Positions 1 through 9,496 of a stretch of DNA of 64,000 nt are shown piece after piece (position 1 is the stretch's first letter; each line of letters opens with the position of its first letter). The notes below the pieces were generated by a model. It was given only the letters and a program-made list of their open reading frames with translations, made no database searches and was not told the origin of the DNA. Source of the stretch: Opeltia flavorubescens (Eukaryota > Ascomycota > Lecanoromycetes > Teloschistales > Teloschistaceae); contig KE546975.1 in the NCBI GenBank assembly GCA_000442125.1, positions 372,001 to 436,000 on the forward strand, read 5' to 3'. The position numbers were made by a program, and so were the translations under genes.

Positions 1-76
1 AGGTGACAAGTTGATGCCAATCATTGAAACGAAAGAACGGTAAAAAGATCAAGATCTCAGCTTTCTAATAAGCCGT

Positions 77-1096
77 TCAAGCCCCCAAATAGCGGCGTCT
101 TTTCGCCGTCGATATTTGCTCGGAGACCTCGGGGGAGTTTGCCGGATTGTATGGACCCAGCTTCACGTAAATCTCGAGAGAACGCTTTGGAGTGGTGGAA
201 ATACCCCGGGTCCAGATCTCCACGATATTCAGTCTTCCAAAAGCGACCGGGTGATCGTTCAACATCCAGGCAACTTCCCGCACAGGATCAACGCCAATGA
301 GAGAGACAAAATTTGGATCTGAGGGGGTCCACGTTCTCCATTCCGTCTCCTGCTTTGGATCTACCCCTTTCTCACGCGCGATCTCTTCGATCAGATCATT
401 GGCCCCTGGGTTTAGGACGTCGTGGAAAACAACCCATCGATATGGATTACCAGGCCCTTCTTGCTCTCGCTGTTTCAGGATAGTTTGAGCAACAACTTCG
501 GACCATGAGAGTCTTTTCTGCGAATCTCTCTCCATACGATCGGCATACCAGGAAATAATTATGCCATCCTTGGAACTGGTGGAGAATTCGTAGGCTGGAG
601 GGAAGTCGTTCTCAAGATATGCCCCCTTTCTTGAGGACACCGCCCAATGGGCATAATCTCCTCCTCGTCCATACTTTGGTGGAGGATTGAGGCCGAAGTC
701 TCTGAAGTCGGCATTCATATAACCCCCCGGAATATCGAATAGGCGTGTCATTTGTAGTGCATAGTACTTCCAGAAAATATGTGCTCCGCCGCGGTCGATA
801 TCCGAACTTGGGGGTGTCTTGAGAGTGGCCTGCAACTGTTTCCACCATCCAAGTCCCTTCAGACCGCACGCAGAAAAGACGTAGCATTGACCATCGGAAT
901 TATAAACATTGCCCACCAAAGCCGGAATGCCATCATTGTCGGCTGCAGTTGCGGCTGTCTCAACGTTTCCATACGTAGTTGCTCCTGTTGGGACCGGAGA
1001 CGGAGGATCAGGAGCAACTGCTGTCCAAGAAAAGGCTGCAGCAGCAAGGGCGAAAGAAGCAAAGAGCATGATAAGTCTTTTCAGAAGGTATTTCAA
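77..1096 (-). CDS. secreted protein of unknown function
   Basis: Single-exon reading frame of 339 residues. It opens with a classic secretory signal: Met-Lys, basic residues, then a leucine/alanine-rich hydrophobic stretch to about residue 25. Beyond a proline-rich linker the mature part is rich in Trp, Tyr and Pro (for example GLGWWKQL near residue 81 and HIFWKYYALQ near 106), with two Cys near residues 70 and 76. I do not recognise the family and see no catalytic motif, GPI signal or transmembrane segment after the leader. The C-terminus ends in a basic KRRRYLGA tail. Its 5' end faces a long gene-poor stretch, so it has its own promoter. It is probably a real exported or secretory-pathway protein; function unknown. 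Confidence 0.7.
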   Translation of the reverse strand: MKYLLKRLIMLFASFALAAAAFSWTAVAPDPPSPVPTGATTYGNVETAATAADNDGIPALVGNVYNSDGQCYVFSACGLKGLGWWKQLQATLKTPPSSDIDRGGAHIFWKYYALQMTRLFDIPGGYMNADFRDFGLNPPPKYGRGGDYAHWAVSSRKGAYLENDFPPAYEFSTSSKDGIIISWYADRMERDSQKRLSWSEVVAQTILKQREQEGPGNPYRWVVFHDVLNPGANDLIEEIAREKGVDPKQETEWRTWTPSDPNFVSLIGVDPVREVAWMLNDHPVAFGRLNIVEIWTRGISTTPKRSLEIYVKLGPYNPANSPEVSEQISTAKRRRYLGA

Positions 1097-1933
1097 GTGT
1101 AGAGATCATGAACAGACGATCGTTTCGTTTCGAAAGGGAGAGAAAAGATTCCTTTATGAAAACATGTGTATAGAGAGGTTCAAAAATAGATGCCGTCTTG
1201 AAACGAAGCGAGCTTGCAACCGGAAGAACCATCGTTCAATTGTCAGTAAACAAGCTTTTTATAGACCACGTTTCTACCCTGCGGCTCTCAGATGTTTTGT
1301 GGATTGCCGCCACTACGGAATAGTCAGTCGCTTAGAGGTATGAATAGACATTGATCATCACAACGATAAGATAATCTTTCGAATCATACTCTTGAGCCAA
1401 TTAGCCAGAGAGAGACACTCATGGCGCAGCAGACCCGAAGGGATATTCGTGAAGCCAACCAAGGAGCAACGATGCGAATTCTAACAGTCTTTTGCTTTTT
1501 GGTCTCATACCAACCATTTTGACTTTCAAATGTTGAATGCAGTCAGTGCGGGATCGCACTACATGATCAATTCTTATTGTGTCATTTAGAGAATAAGTTA
1601 TGCAAGACGCTCAAGATCGTGATGTCAAACTGTAAAATGGACGATGCAAAAGATGGATGAGCGATGAGATCCAAGAAACAGCGGACCGTAAGAGATAGGG
1701 AACTGGAGTTGGAATTACATATATCCATGTAACGAGACCAGAGTAAAACATAACGTATAATAGGACTCAGCGGAAAGTTGGCAAAGAAGGCGATAAATCG
1801 TCCGCTTGGAGTTTATGCTAGATAGAAGGAGGCGGCAAGATTTCAGGGAATCAAAGAATTACGTAACCCGGACGAACGCTGTAATTTATCAGTGTCGGGT
1901 CGGACTATGGTCAAACGCGGCAGGGCCTTATAA
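1097..1933. other. intergenic, no gene seen
   Basis: Between the start of the secreted protein and the 3' end of sds22. Only short frames without coding character are present. It presumably holds the promoter of the secreted gene and the 3' UTR of sds22. Confidence 0.5.
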
Positions 1934-3260
1934 TCACTTACTGGCATCGATCTGGTTGACTTGCTGTATGGCCAATCGAACTTTGTTTCTGTATAACGCT
2001 GGGTTCTTTGTTTGCAATGGATTACCCTCGAAATACACGGTATTAAGCTCCTTCTTGTCGGCTAATTGTTTCTCAATCTCATCGAAAGACGATAGGTTAT
2101 TAGAGGATGCCCATAGCTCTTCTAAATGCTCGAGGTGACCGAGGTTTGCAAGTTGTGAGATCCGGTTGCTAGATATATCGAGAACACGAAGTTTCGAATT
2201 GTGATCTAATCCGGATATATGTTCGAGGGCGTTATGGGATATGTAGAGCTCTTCGAGATTGGCAAGGGACTCAAGCCCGGTGATTGCTGAGAGACGATTC
2301 GATTGGATGGAAAGTATCTTGAGATTCGATAGCATGGAGATGTTCTGCTAACAATGAGAGGGCGAATCATAGTAAAGGTGTGGGCAGTACCTTGATCTCT
2401 GTAATCTTGTTCTTTCCAAGCCAGAGCTCCTCTAGACTAGTCAATGAATCCAAATTCTCGATTTCCTGTGTTCTGTGAACATTGAAATACGATCCGAAGA
2501 CTGTTCCAGCGTACCCGTATCCTGTTTGCTGCTAATTCAAGGTTTCTCAACCGTTCCAGACCTTCCAAGTTCTCAATCTTCTGAATTCTGTTCTGAACAA
2601 AGTATATGTCCTTCAGCTCTTTCAGATGGTCAACGTTCTTGATATGTTTGATTTTGTTGAAGCTGAGATCGAGGGATATCAGGTGTACCAGGTGGTCGAG
2701 ACCTCGCAAGTGGGAGATCAAGTTATCGTACAGATCGAGATCTTGTAAGGTTGAGCCAATTTCCTCGGGAAAGGCGATGTGTGATATCTGATTTTGGCGG
2801 AGACAGAGTTTCTGCGAAAATATCCGTCATCGTATGCCCTCAGAAAATGCGTTTGTTCGTACCTCAACTTTAGGAAAGCGTTCAAGTCGTAGTGCTGGTA
2901 TGGAAGAGATGCGACAGTGGACCAGGTCAATCTCCTGATCAAATCAGCTTTCGTAACTGTTAGGCCTAGAGACTGTTTCGTGCATACATCGGCATCTTCT
3001 TCGAGGTCTTCTAGAAGGTCTGTAGAGCTTCAGCAGTTGTACACTGACAGAGAAGTAGAAAACCGACCCTCATCAGGCTCAATCTGTTCCACAGGTGGTG
3101 CGTCTTCGTCCGAATTGTCTGGATCTGAAAGGCTTTCCGGATTTAAAATCTCTGCCTTCTTGCCCACTCGCAGCTTCCCATCCCAGCCATTTTTATCAGT
3201 CAAGGTTGCCCCGTTTGTGTGGGATACGTTTTCGGTAGATGGATCGGAGGCTGGTTCCAT
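1934..3260 (-). CDS. sds22: Sds22, leucine-rich regulatory subunit of protein phosphatase 1
   Basis: Six exons (3260-3068, 3019-2988, 2934-2863, 2811-2515, 2465-2391, 2344-1934) close in phase to 359 residues. After an acidic N-terminus (LLEDLEEDADEIDLVH around residues 65-80) comes an unbroken array of about eleven SDS22-type leucine-rich repeats of about 22 residues (pattern LxxLxxLxLxxNxIxxIxxL). The signature HCRISSIPALRLERF precedes the array, and the array ends in the usual LRR cap (NTVYFEGNPLQ, then NPALYRNKVRLAIQQ). The family binds the PP1 catalytic subunit in the nucleus and controls its maturation and mitotic substrate choice. The introns are 46-53 bases long. Nothing essential is missing and length is normal for fungal Sds22. 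Confidence 0.93.
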
Positions 3261-4105
3261 TGTCTGCGTTCAAGGAGGTTTGTGCGGTCGGCAATTTGTA
3301 GGGAAAGTCAATGCATGCATCGAAGCTCTAGTGACTGCAATTCCAAGATCGATTGTGTACAAATACTGATTGTGGGCCTGATGATGTTAAGTACAGTCTG
3401 AATGGGCCCCGCCAGTTTGGGAAACGCCCGCACTCTTTTCGGCGGGCTCGATTCACCACAAAATGTCAACAGCAGCTTCATTCCTACAATCAACTGGCAA
3501 TCCATGTCATGGCTCGGTAAAATGCTTTGAAATTGGTCGAGCTATACAGCTAACATATAAGAATTACGCAGGATCTCCATCAGCAACTGTGTCAGGTACA
3601 GAATGTCCATATGCCATCCCCACTCTGTACATCGATTCACTGGGTCGAATGCTATGCCACCCGAGCAGGTGAACCACTCAACTGGTAGACTCTCCTAGCC
3701 AAGTTTCATACTGCTTCTATTCCAAACACTTCTTTCCTTTTTCGGCCTGGCTTTTTTTCGGGGATTGCAGCAAAATTGAATGCAAGACATGTGTGTTTAC
3801 GACTTGTCTTCTCCCGTTGACTGACATTTGCACACTTATGCGTACGTTTACATGGTCGGGTATTCCTGCATGTTCTGCCTCGGTGTACCGCAGATCAATA
3901 AAAAAATATGACTGCAGAGGCCGTTCGTAAAGCACATGGCGAAGACTCACTCAAAGGAGTATAGCGAATGACTGCCACGATATAGGGTCATATCTCCTCG
4001 AATACACAGGGCATTTTCCTATACCGATCTATCACAGTGATTTTTTCCTTATTCCAACCTATCCACCAACAGGCAAAAGCCAGCAACCATTCAGCTTCCT
4101 TGAGC
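3261..4105. other. intergenic, no gene seen
   Basis: Upstream of sds22 and downstream of the first cysteine-rich gene. Several short frames exist on both strands, but none has a recognisable motif or supported intron structure. Confidence 0.45.
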
Positions 4106-4394
4106 TCATGTTCCCGAACTTTTTGGTATACCAGAGCCTCCTGACGCAGCTAGATTGCCGCCAAAAGCGAGCTGGTTGAGGTTCATCCGTCCCATCTTTT
4201 CGGTTACTCCATTTGCTGTCATGCTAATATTAGTATTCGAGAGGTTTTCGTCTATCACCATGCTGCTTACTGGAAGCATTTACCCTCGCCCCACCTGTAG
4301 AAGGACACTTGTCGCACCGGGGATGCTTGCATTTCGAACACGTTGTTCCTGAAGCGTCGTTTGTGCGAGCGCAGACATGACAGACCCAAGACAT
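4106..4394 (-). CDS. small double-CxxC cysteine-rich protein, cluster member 1
   Basis: Too short for a long open frame, but the model closes: exon 1 is 4394-4271, a 55-base GT-AG intron is 4270-4216 (branch-like TACTAAT), exon 2 is 4215-4106; 77 residues. Residues 3-30 carry the core W3, C5, C8, C19, C22, H24, C27, C30 (WVCHVC...CSKCKHPRCDKC). The tail is glycine/serine/asparagine-rich and looks unstructured. Six Cys and one His could hold one or two zinc ions; metal binding is inference. No signal peptide, so probably cytosolic or nuclear. It shares the core and the phase-1 intron after it with the genes starting at 5648, 6865 and 8544. The core is recognisable as a recurring, uncharacterised ascomycete type; I know no function. 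Confidence 0.65.
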
Positions 4395-4806
4395 ATTGTT
4401 GATTTTAAGGCTAAGTCGACAACTGTGGAAGAGCCTTGCGTTCTTTCGGGGTCGAAGTCTTATTGGATGGACTGATGTTTACTGCTTGGCAAGCTCATGC
4501 TGCGGACGCTGGCTTATAATCAATTTATAGCCCTGGTGTGCCACATCAGACGTTGGAGGTTACACCCCAACTTATGTTTCCATTCTTACGTGGCATCTGA
4601 AACGAAGAACATATACCAAGCTCATCTTTGGGCTGTCGGCATTTCAATACTACAGCCGCGGATCGCAGAGGCAAACCAGACGCGACTTGTCACGGAAACC
4701 ACTATGGTTTGACACGAGTTGACAGCACCACGTTTGCTACTGACTGCTGTAGTTCATTGATGGCTAATCTTTGATCCGTTCCGAGGAATCTGTCTTCTGG
4801 TACTCA
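4395..4806. other. intergenic, no gene seen
   Basis: Spacer between cysteine-rich genes 1 and 2, both on the minus strand. It probably holds the promoter of gene 1. No conserved element could be recognised by eye. Confidence 0.45.
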
Positions 4807-5648
4807 CTAACCGATTGCTCTTCGTTTGTTTGACCTGCCGCGTGTATTGACCGTCGGTGACCTCCACCGCCCTGACGCCCTTACACCGGCCCGCTTCTCC
4901 GAAATTGCCTCATTCTTGTTCTTACAACGACTGTGGCCTTCTGAAAGAAGACTCAGCTCTGGGAGTGTTAATAACTCGCCGGTCGGTGGCCGATTTTGCG
5001 GGTACTTGCCGTCCTCGAACCCGTTTGCAGATGGAGAATCCGCTACCTCGGCTTTCCTCTTACGAGTCTTCGCTTTCCCAACTTGAATATCTTCTTCCAC
5101 TTTGATGTCTAGCTGTGGCTTCTTCAGACCGCGTTTCATCGACGGGGTCATTTGTTCAATGACTTCCTCAAAACCTAGACAGATTAAGTCCTTCCACTAC
5201 AAGCCATCGTCAAGAGAGCGTAAACTCACTTAACGCCGTCTCTGATGAATCATCTCTATCATTGCCGTGATTTGATACCGACCATCCTTCTTCAAGTCGA
5301 CGCTTCCTTTCGTACTCTAGCACAAGGTGAGTATTTGTGCTCGGCCCCACGGGCTCTCGTATGATAGGAACTCTGTCTGGGGCTATCGTCCATTTCAGTC
5401 TTCGCCTTCCTTTGGAACAGGATATATTCGGTGAAGGCTGTAAGTGAGGTGATTGAAAACGCAAACTTACTAAAGCCAGCCTCACACGACTCGATCGTAT
5501 CAATGACACAGGCATAGCAGAAATCGTGATGGCATTTAGGGCATCTGGTTGCCATGCAAAGAAGCGCCAAGTGTGTATGACAATGGCAACACTTCTGACA
5601 ACGTTGTTCTTTCCATATGACAGGAGATTGTGACCTACGAGGAGCCAT
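4807..5648 (-). CDS. double-CxxC cysteine-rich protein with long basic tail, cluster member 2
   Basis: Three exons (5648-5471, 5409-5230, 5174-4807), introns of 61 and 55 bases, both phase 1, closing to 241 residues. The Cys/His core lies at residues 17-47: C17, C20, C21, C23, C36, C39, H41, C44, C47. It matches the cluster pattern except that the Trp two residues before the first Cys is replaced by Gln, with an extra Cys at 17 and another Trp at 12. The rest is charged and low in complexity, with KTRKRKAEV and RGRSNKRRA resembling nuclear localisation signals. That suggests a nuclear protein, which is inference. A start at 5756 in the same frame is possible; 5648 was preferred because it begins MAPRRS, close before the core. 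Function unknown. Confidence 0.6.
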
Positions 5649-6281
5649 AATGAGGAGCTCTATGAACCTTCGCAATGAGCTTATTGTCCTAGCCTTTCTT
5701 TCCTTATGAGAATCTGGTTGCATGCAGGCAATGGAAAGATAAATGCATATTGTCAATCATTGCAAAAACTCTCAATCCTCTTTCCATCAACAATGATCCA
5801 ATTGTTGATTTAGGTGAAGCGAGTACTCAGTGGTGAATCGATTTTCCTGGACAGCATGATAAAGGTTTCCCTACTTATCATGCCTGTCTGACCGTTTGCA
5901 TTTCGTATATTTCTTGGAGTATCGTGGTATCGTGGTATCGTGGTGCTACCCTGTGAAAACGCGTGAGCGCGCGACGTTTTTACACCTCATCTTCAACGGC
6001 GTGTGGCACCCCTAAACCCATCACGGATAACGGACCAGCATGAAGTTCAAGCTAAGCTTGTATGCTTTTATTTCGCCTGTTTTCAGGTGATGGGTGGTCC
6101 ATTTTTATCATTATCATTGTCATTATGTTCCCCTCACCTGTGGAGGCTTCTATCCTATGCTGCACCCCAGGCCTTAAAGACTCCTCCAATTACCCACCAC
6201 GCTCAACCACCAGACCTCGAAGAAAGCCTTGGTAATAATGCTGCAACCTCTCCTTCGCTTCATGCAAAAAATTCTCACACA
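5649..6281. other. intergenic between cysteine-rich genes 2 and 3
   Basis: No gene seen. It contains a short perfect octamer repeat (5920-5943, listed separately) and pyrimidine-rich stretches, and presumably the promoter of cluster member 2. Confidence 0.45.
5920..5943. repeat. perfect tandem octamer, three copies of TATCGTGG
   Basis: Three back-to-back copies of an eight-base unit, about 270 bases upstream of the start of cysteine-rich gene 2. Its position would suit a small regulatory array, but a chance microsatellite is equally likely. Confidence 0.8.
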
Positions 6282-6865
6282 TCACGAGAAGCTCGCAAAA
6301 GTAACCTTCTTCCGACTCTTCAACGCACTACCCTCCTCCGTCACCTTGGCTTTCCCCTTCCCCTTTCCTCCCATAGTGAAAGCTCCATCTCCCGGCTCCT
6401 CCATCTTCCCCCCAATCGGCGGCGGCGGCGTCTTCGGTTCCTCCTTCCCGTCCGTCATCGTTGAGTCCGAAGCAGTCGCAGCTTCCCTTCTCTCCCTAAT
6501 TGCATCCCTCCTCAATTTGATCTCCTCCTTCAATTTCTTCTTACTCTGCTTCCCGCATTTCCCGTCGCATTTCTCCCGATCGCATTTGGGGACGTGGTAG
6601 CGTTCGAAGTGGTAGTTTTCTTCAGCTTCCCAGGCGGGCCTTAGGGGGATACGGTAGCGTTGTTCGTCAATGCCTGTGAGGAAAGGGGTTGTGGGTTAGC
6701 TTGGGCAACGAGTTGGGGATTTTGGGGGGAGGAGGAGGGGAGGAGTTTCTTACTGTCAGTGGTCATGTGGCATTTGCGACATCGTCGGTGGACGGCGCAG
6801 AAGTGGCAGATTGGGCTGTTGAAGCTTAACATGCCGTGATTGCAGTAGCAGCAGAACCAGCCCAT
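6282..6865 (-). CDS. double-CxxC cysteine-rich protein with second CxxxC patch, cluster member 3
   Basis: Two exons (6865-6754 and 6674-6282) around a 79-base intron, phase 1; 167 residues. The N-terminus is the core: W3, C5, C6, C8, C20, C23, H26, C29, C32 (WFCCYC...CHFC...CRKC). Here the Cys-to-His gap is one residue longer than in its neighbours. Exon 2 adds a conserved-looking globular piece (YRIPLRPAWEAEENYHFERY), a second metal-ligand-like patch H-x3-C-x4-C-x3-C (YHVPKCDREKCDGKC) and a long lysine/glutamate-rich helix. The tail is basic with four prolines in a row. It is the most elaborate of the five proteins. No signal peptide. Function unknown; zinc binding and a nucleic-acid or protein adaptor role are guesses. 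Confidence 0.68.
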
Positions 6866-7477
6866 GCTTGGGGAAAAATGATATTGATGGAGATGAGGAG
6901 TTGGATAAATATGATTGGAGGGTTGATGTGACGGTAAAAGGGAATCATATGGGATGATCTGAGGTATTGGTAGGTGCGATGGATGAAAGAAAGGGGTATT
7001 GGAAGGTGCGAAGACTTATCCGCATTATATATGGAATTGGAGATGTCCACATTCACATATAAGTGAAGTGATGCGCAGTTGAAGTGTCGATGAACATGAT
7101 GTAGTTCATATCAAATTTCGAAATGTCTTGCTTGTCAATTCAATTTGACTGAACAGGACCTTTGTTCAGCTGGGAGAATATAGTCGCATAAGTACTTTGA
7201 CCTGACAAATCTTGACGATATCTGTACAAGAGGAAGCAGCTTGGAAGACACGTACAAAATTCACTGGGACATCTCACAGGCTTATAGATATAGAACAAAG
7301 AAGACGGGGTATGGAAAAATCCTTCCACCAGCTGTGCGCATGTCACTCTTGAACATCAAATGCCAGCATACTACCTCCATCAAAGTTGCATGTAACAAAC
7401 AAACCTTTCTATAATCTCAAATATTCATCACGCAAGCCCTGATGTCTTCCCTATCATAATACACAATCTTCGACTCC
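6866..7477. other. intergenic, no gene seen
   Basis: Spacer between cysteine-rich genes 3 and 4, AT-rich in its first half. Small frames only; none carries the cluster motif. Confidence 0.45.
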
Positions 7478-7767
7478 CTAGACCCAGGTGCAATCGTGAC
7501 AATTCTCATGGCCGCATCCGACACAGTGTGTGGCACGACGAGAGGAGCTCCATACGCAACGACAACATTTCCACGTACCCGAGGCTGTGGCGATGTGGTT
7601 TCTTGTCAGCAGGCTGAATACTTGATTCGAATGAAAGATAATCTGAATAGATAAAGACGCCATCACCGCAAAAGGGAAGCATGACACTTACGCATCTGTC
7701 GAGGTCCTTCAAGGTATTCAAATTCCTCGTCTGGGTGACCGTTGGCTTTGATTGGAGATGACCACAT
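7478..7767 (-). CDS. 60-residue double-CxxC protein, cluster member 4
   Basis: Two exons (7767-7692, 7584-7478) joined across a 107-base intron, phase 1; 60 residues. Unusually for the cluster, the intron lies before the core. Exon 1 gives an acidic lead (GHPDEEFEYLEGPRQM). Exon 2 is almost only the core, W30, C32, C33, C35, C46, C49, H51, C54, C57, and stops three residues later (TWV). It shows that the Cys/His unit is the smallest shared element of the five genes. The start is the first ATG in a frame that splices in phase; without that exon an ATG at 7687 could open a longer, hydrophobic and less plausible N-terminus. Function unknown. Confidence 0.6.
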
Positions 7768-8543
7768 GTTAACGGCCGCGAAAGGAGTTCGAGGTAGTCA
7801 ATACTGTTGTGCGTGGAGATTGGATTCCGTGGAGATCAGAGGCAAAATGTTGACAGGATTTGCGAGGACGCAAATGAGGGAAATATTGAGATAGAGATTT
7901 GAATATAAAGGAAAGGACAAATGCTCTGCTAACAAAAGCGATCTTTTATACTTTATCCATGGACTCGTAAGACAAGGCAACAGCTATCGACATTACCTTG
8001 TTGGAATCACAGTGGGGATAGTTTCTGACCCATCGGTCGAGAAAACGCAGAGTGAATACCGTGATGACAAACGTTCTCCTTCACAATTAAATGCACAGGA
8101 GTCTCCTTGAAAGGATACAGCTGAACACCAGCGGCTCTTGATGTATCAGTGCACTGCAGAATCAAGTAATCCAACCGCTATGTGAAGCAAAATATATGAA
8201 TTCTGCTATTTCGGAAAGCTGCAGAAGTCACCACACACTGTCCACCAGCACTTAGAGGAGGATGGTGTGAAAATCGAGTCTGAGCCAACTTCCTATTGCA
8301 GAGAAATAAGCTTTTCTTCGATAAATTGCACTCGATATCCGTTGAATCATCATATAAAATCTGTAGATGCAAACTGGAGTAAGCACTTCCTAAATTCTTG
8401 TGTTTCACGTTCATCAATGGCGGCTATGACTCAAGGTCAAGAAAGCTGAGACTACCCACTTTGCAACTCGCTTTCTGACATGCCCAAATCTCAGATACAA
8501 ATACAACCAAGCAACCACTCACCTTGAGCTAATTCCTACAATN
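7768..8543. other. divergent intergenic region between cysteine-rich genes 4 and 5
   Basis: Head-to-head spacer of 776 bases, so it must hold the promoters of both flanking genes. No other gene seen. The ambiguous base at 8543 is immediately before the start codon of gene 5. Confidence 0.5.
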
Positions 8544-9037
8544 ATGTGCTGGAAATGCTGTAAATGCGGCGATAAAGCCAAGTTAACCCGGAATACTTGC
8601 CTATGCGATCACGAGATGTGCAAAACATGCGAAGTCGTGTCCCTTGGCGGAGAATGCCAAACCTATAGTATAGTCTATCCCGCCGATATTTCAAAGACAA
8701 TCTGAGCGAGCTGACCTTGACAAGTAATGTACATGAACCCTATGATGGGCATCTCCAGTCAGAAAGCCAGCGCAGGTGAGGATCTTCCTTTCTTGTGCAA
8801 ATCTTATTCGAGAACAAAAGTGCATACTGACAATCTCGGCATAATGTAGCAGGCGTGCCATATGAAGAAGCTCAGAAACGCTATCAATTGCAGCTATTGG
8901 TGGCATTGTGGAAGAACGAACAACCGGGCTTCTTGGAAGGAGATAGAGTTTGGTCGAGCGTGTGCTCAGATCTTGTAGATCAGGGCGAGGAAGCTGTCCT
9001 AGGAGCCTGGGAGCAGGATTCGGTCGACAGGAATTAG
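8544..9037 (+). CDS. double-CxxC cysteine-rich protein, cluster member 5
   Basis: Three exons (8544-8667, 8725-8775, 8850-9037) with introns of 57 and 74 bases, both phase 1 and both with CTGAC branch sites; 120 residues. Core at residues 3-29: W3, C5, C6, C8, C19, C21, H23, C26, C29. The third pair is CxC rather than CxxC. Exon 1 is 124 bases, exactly as in cluster member 1, and its intron falls 12 codons after the last core Cys. The C-terminal half is predicted helical (YEEAQKRYQLQLLVALWKN) and acidic. It is the only member on the plus strand. Unspliced, exon 1 would stop after 53 residues; the spliced model is preferred for its three clean junctions. Function unknown. Confidence 0.66.
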
Positions 9038-9496
9038 AAATGAGCTGTATATGGAGCTTCTGTCCGCTAGATGCTGAGGATGGCGCACGTCCTGCCGTCC
9101 AAAATGTACCAATCTGGGTATGCTTCCAAGCTGTCATTAACTAGTTGGTCGAGGTGTCGAGATCACCGAAAGCGAATTATTGCATTTTCAACATCTTCGA
9201 TAGATTGGATTTTTTAACCCCCAATCGAATTCATTTGCTCTTCATGTCTACAATAACAACTCGATTAGGGTCAATTTACCTGCTCAAAGACGAACCAGCG
9301 AAGGTGTACGACATAGGGGGTAGAACGCAGAATAAACGTAAGTTTAAAATCAACCGCCTCGAGCGCCTTAAGCCTAATCTGGTTAACCTCTGTGGGCTTG
9401 GCGTTTTCAACGAGTATTTTTGTACTATTGCTTTATTATGCTTGACCATTGCTATCGGGTTTACTACATTGCAGACAACCCGTGAGCTTTCCCAGT
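9038..9496. other. intergenic upstream of noc2
   Basis: No gene seen. The noc2 frame is open for 16 codons upstream of the chosen start (from 9449), but the family N-terminus begins at 9497, so this is taken as leader sequence. Confidence 0.5.

Noticed and set aside
5920-5943. The octamer repeat as a target-site duplication or transposon end
   Set aside because: Only three tandem copies with no partner repeat nearby; it fits a small microsatellite.
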